In this document: positions 5,732-7,424 of the stretch, in pieces | Position numbering within the stretch: position 1 is the first letter of the stretch | Layout: every line of letters begins with the position of its first letter | Position numbers and translations under genes: made by a program | Notes under the pieces: generated by a model | Told to the model about the DNA's origin: nothing | Database searches by the model: none | The model's input: only the letters and a program-made list of their open reading frames with translations | Assembly (NCBI GenBank): GCA_036804525.1 | Contig: DAIRSE010000051.1 | Coordinates: 1 to 7,424, forward strand | Source of the DNA: JBFLVT01 sp036804525 | Lineage (GTDB): Bacteria > Bacillota > Desulfotomaculia > Desulfotomaculales > JASEER01 | Length of the DNA: 7,424 bases | Direction: 5' to 3'

Positions 5732-6263
5732 TCAGATCCGGTAGCGTATCGGGATGTTGTTCCGGGATAATTGCCATGTCATTTCCAGGGAACCGGCCGG
5801 GGAGGTTGCCAGAGGGGTGTCCGGATGGGGGATAAAGGGACCGACCCCGGCCATTTCAACGCAGAGGTCTTTAAGTAAGGAGACGTCTTTCAAGGGTGGT
5901 GCCGGGGCGCAGGCGCGCGAACAGCGCCGGATCGGCCGTCTCGTGCTTTAGAAGGTAGCGGTTTGCTCCCACGTCACGCAGTCGTCGATAGTCGTCCCTG
6001 GAGTGGTCACCGAGGGAGAGGGTTACGGCCATGTCCAATTTTTCTTTTATCCGCTGGACCAACCCGGCGAGGACATCTACGGTGTAAGCCGGGTCCTCGC
6101 CGGACTGCAGCATAATGCGCCAGTATCCCTCGTCACGTGCCTGCCGGGCGGCGGCCAGGATTTCCTCCGGGGCTATCCGGTAACGGGTAAGAAGACGGTT
6201 ATCCCGTCGCAGACCGCAGTAGAGGCAATTCCTAACGCAATAGTTCGAGAACTCGATAATCCC
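5732..6263 (-). pseudogene. hydE: Decayed hydE, [FeFe]-hydrogenase maturase (radical SAM)
   Basis: HydE is a radical SAM enzyme needed to build the diiron subcluster of the [FeFe]-hydrogenase H-cluster. The minus-strand frame from 6263 reads GIIEFSNYCVRNCLYCGLRR, which contains the CxxxCxxC cluster motif. It continues through LQSGEDP (about 6113), VTLSLGDHS and YLLKHETADPALFARLRPG to a TAA at 5871. Homology resumes in another frame as LLKDLCVEMAGVGPFIPHPD and ends at a TGA at 5732-5734 after AGSLEMT and a degenerate tail. Compared with the family, about 50 N-terminal residues are missing, as is an internal block of roughly 35 including the MVGLPGQT region, with a frameshift, and the C-terminal third is gone. 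No start codon or ribosome binding site fits. It lies convergent to and just downstream of the original hydrogenase stop. It cannot encode a working maturase. Confidence 0.9.
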
Positions 6264-6329
6264 TGGAAGGATGTAAGACGACTTCTTTCTTGTCAGGCGA
6301 GGTATGTCTGGCAGGCCGATGGATTGAAC
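6260..6329 (+). repeat. 70-bp dispersed repeat, copy B
   Basis: This is the second copy of the repeat at 752-821, in the same orientation and with 3 mismatches. Its left edge coincides, within about 4 bases, with the point where hydE homology is lost. It is therefore at the breakpoint of the maturase gene. To its right is no hydE sequence, only a T-rich segment and intergenic DNA. The two copies bracket about 5.4 kb containing both IS elements, the hydrogenase and the hydE remnant. Confidence 0.85.
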
Positions 6330-6544
6330 GGGGTTGGTTGGTTTTTTAAGTAGAATCGGCCTGGGTATTGTAGGGAAGTCGCCGGGTATAGATTTAGGAG
6401 TTTAAAAATGTTTTTGAAACAGCAGGATATTTTCCGTCAACAGCGAACCGATTATAAATTAAATTAAACGCATAATCGAAACAGCAGTAGTACGAAGCTA
6501 TTGTTTTCCGTGATCATTTGAACCCATAAAAATTAAGAGCGAAC
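6330..6544. other. Intergenic stretch between the 70-bp repeat and the terminator
   Basis: This AT-rich segment holds no recognisable gene apart from the doubtful 19-codon frame at 6408. The part after 6468 probably contains the promoter for the MvhD-type gene: TTGTTT (about 6501) and CATAAA (about 6525) are weak -35/-10-like elements about 18 nt apart. I cannot place the promoter firmly. Confidence 0.3.
6408..6467 (+). CDS. Possible 19-residue small ORF
   Basis: An ATG at 6408 is preceded by TTAGGAG about 7 nt upstream, a good ribosome binding site, and reads MFLKQQDIFRQQRTDYKLN before TAA. The peptide matches nothing I know. It may be a real small protein, a leader peptide, the start of a gene lost by rearrangement, or chance. 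It lies upstream of the terminator-like leader of the MvhD-type gene. Confidence 0.2.
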   Translation: MFLKQQDIFRQQRTDYKLN

Positions 6545-6600
6545 AAAAGACCACGAAGGTCGGCCGAAAGGTATCGAATGCTTTCGTGGTCTTTTCTTTT
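6545..6600 (+). terminator. Strong intrinsic terminator or attenuator upstream of the MvhD-type gene
   Basis: AAAAGACCACGAA (6545-6557) pairs perfectly with TTCGTGGTCTTTT (6583-6595). A G-T and a G-C pair extend the stem to 15 bp around a 21-nt loop. It is followed by TTTTCTTTTT, the form of a rho-independent terminator on the plus strand. It ends 76 nt before the MvhD-type start codon and no clear gene lies upstream, so it may be a leader attenuator rather than a gene-end terminator. Flanking GCGAACAAA (6539-6547) and TTTGTTCGC (6629-6637) are also complementary. AAAGACC recurs at 6617-6623 and could pair with the terminator's GGTCTTT. Confidence 0.8.
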
Positions 6601-6676
6601 TGGGGGTGAGGTTTGGAAAGACCGAAAGTTTGTTCGCGGGTTGAGGGACAGGTATGGCAGGAAGGAGTGAGCGGCG

Positions 6677-7424
6677 ATGAAGAACGGTTTTGAACCGAAG
6701 ATTATCGCGTTTCTATGCAACTGGTGCAGTTACGGCGGAGCGGACCTGGCCGGGGTCAGCCGGTTCCAGTATCCGCCGAATATCCGGGCGATCAGAGTGA
6801 TGTGCACCGGAAGGATTGACCCGGGCTTCATTTTCAGAGCGCTGATGCTCGGGGCGGACGGAGTTCTAGTGGCCGGCTGTCATCCCGGTGACTGCCATTA
6901 TGTTAAGGGAAACTACTACGCCGAGCGCCGGATCAGAATCTTGCGGCGCCTTTTGGAGTGGGTGGATATCGAGCGCGAGCGGCTCTGGGTGCGCTGGATA
7001 TCCGCGGGGGAAGGTATCCGGTTTGCCAGCACGGTCAGGGAATACACGGATTTTTTGCGCGAACTCGGACCCAACACGCAGCGTTTCGCCGAAGCCGACA
7101 TCGAAACCCTGGCGCGTGTGGCCTCGGCGATGGGTTCGGTCGGTCGGCTGGTCCTGGAAGAAAACATCTGCATGGTGGAGATGGCCAGGTATTTTCTGGA
7201 GCTTGTCCAGCGCGACTCGTGCGCCGAATGCATCCCTTGCCGCATCGGCACCAGGCGTCTTCTTGAAGTCTTTGAAAGAGTGCTGAAGGGAGAAGCCGAT
7301 GAAGGCGAGTTTGTGTCATTGGCGGAAGCCGCCACGGCGATAGGCCTCGCGGCGAAGTGCGATCTGGGTCGGATCGCGGGACGGGCGGTAGCCGAAGTGG
7401 CCAGACACGGGCAGGACGAGCTCA
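6677..7424 (+). CDS. MvhD-type iron-sulfur subunit fused to a NuoF-like [4Fe-4S] domain (partial, runs off the window)
   Basis: MvhD proteins carry a [2Fe-2S] cluster and pass electrons between a hydrogenase, formate dehydrogenase or NADH module and heterodisulfide-reductase-type HdrA. Residues 8-126 are a typical MvhD domain: CNWCSYGGADLAG (C14, C17), RVMCTGRIDP (C43), GADGVLVAGCHPGDCHY (C68, C73), GNYYAERR and WISAGEG. Residues 158-249 match the C-terminal [4Fe-4S] domain of NuoF/HydB: EENICMVEMARYF, SCAECIPCRIGTRRLLE (C182, C185, C188) and a fourth ligand at AKCDLG (C228). The FMN- and NAD-binding parts of NuoF are absent. The frame is open at 7424, so the protein continues. The ATG follows AGGAAGGAG (6659-6667) at 9 nt. 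It is probably cytoplasmic. I infer an electron-bifurcating or NAD(H)-linked Hdr complex, whose other genes should lie to the right. Confidence 0.94.
   Translation, partial: MKNGFEPKIIAFLCNWCSYGGADLAGVSRFQYPPNIRAIRVMCTGRIDPGFIFRALMLGADGVLVAGCHPGDCHYVKGNYYAERRIRILRRLLEWVDIERERLWVRWISAGEGIRFASTVREYTDFLRELGPNTQRFAEADIETLARVASAMGSVGRLVLEENICMVEMARYFLELVQRDSCAECIPCRIGTRRLLEVFERVLKGEADEGEFVSLAEAATAIGLAAKCDLGRIAGRAVAEVARHGQDEL

Noticed and set aside
6264..6402. Minus-strand hydE frame stays open upstream through the 70-bp repeat
   Set aside because: The extension has no similarity to the HydE N-terminus and no start codon with a ribosome binding site, so it is a chance open frame and not a fusion gene.
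6916..7335. Minus-strand and alternative plus-strand frames over the MvhD-type gene
   Set aside because: Shadows of the open-ended gene from 6677, whose cysteine motifs and family match are unambiguous.
1..7424. CRISPR array, tRNA, rRNA or replication origin
   Set aside because: I looked for regularly spaced repeats, tRNA-like cloverleafs and iteron clusters and saw none. The repeats present are the IS pair, the 70-bp pair and short tandems.

Overview
The window looks like a piece of a hydrogen-metabolising anaerobic Firmicute of the Desulfotomaculum/Pelotomaculum/Moorella type. This is inferred from gene content: an [FeFe]-hydrogenase, a TM1266-type hydrogenase-system protein, a HydE maturase remnant and an MvhD-type electron-transfer subunit. 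Moderately GC-rich coding DNA, strong purine-rich ribosome binding sites and an IS1634-type transposase fit the same picture. The exact genus cannot be read from the sequence.

Layout. Positions 29-283 (minus strand) hold a small TM1266-family hydrogenase-system regulator. A gene-poor stretch (284-1016) holds a short hairpin terminator, an unrecognised start-less open frame, one copy of a 70-bp dispersed repeat and three tandem 12-bp units. Positions 1017-2139 are an internally deleted IS1634-type element. At 2272 begins a Tat-exported M2-type [FeFe]-hydrogenase. A complete IS1634-type element (3831-5650) with a 5-bp target duplication is inserted in its last codon. Downstream of the IS is a decayed minus-strand hydE (about 5732-6263). 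It is cut at its 5' end exactly where the second copy of the 70-bp repeat begins. After a leader with a strong terminator hairpin comes an open-ended gene (6677 to the window end), which fuses an MvhD domain to the C-terminal [4Fe-4S] domain of NuoF/HydB.

How the parts relate. Every recognisable non-mobile gene concerns hydrogenase or flavin/NAD-linked electron transfer. The locus has been remodelled: two copies of one IS, an IS placed at the hydrogenase stop codon, a ruined maturase gene, and a direct repeat bracketing about 5.5 kb. Removing the IS and one copy of its target duplication restores a natural hydrogenase stop codon (ending V-V-stop). The insertion therefore only swaps the last few bases for a 28-residue IS-encoded tail. 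The hydrogenase may still work, provided maturases (HydE, HydF, HydG) are encoded elsewhere.

No wholly new system stands out. The most unusual items are the IS-tailed exported hydrogenase with variant cluster motifs, the sharply bounded block of identity between the two IS copies, the 70-bp repeat at the hydE breakpoint, and the MvhD-NuoF-type fusion behind an attenuator-like leader.
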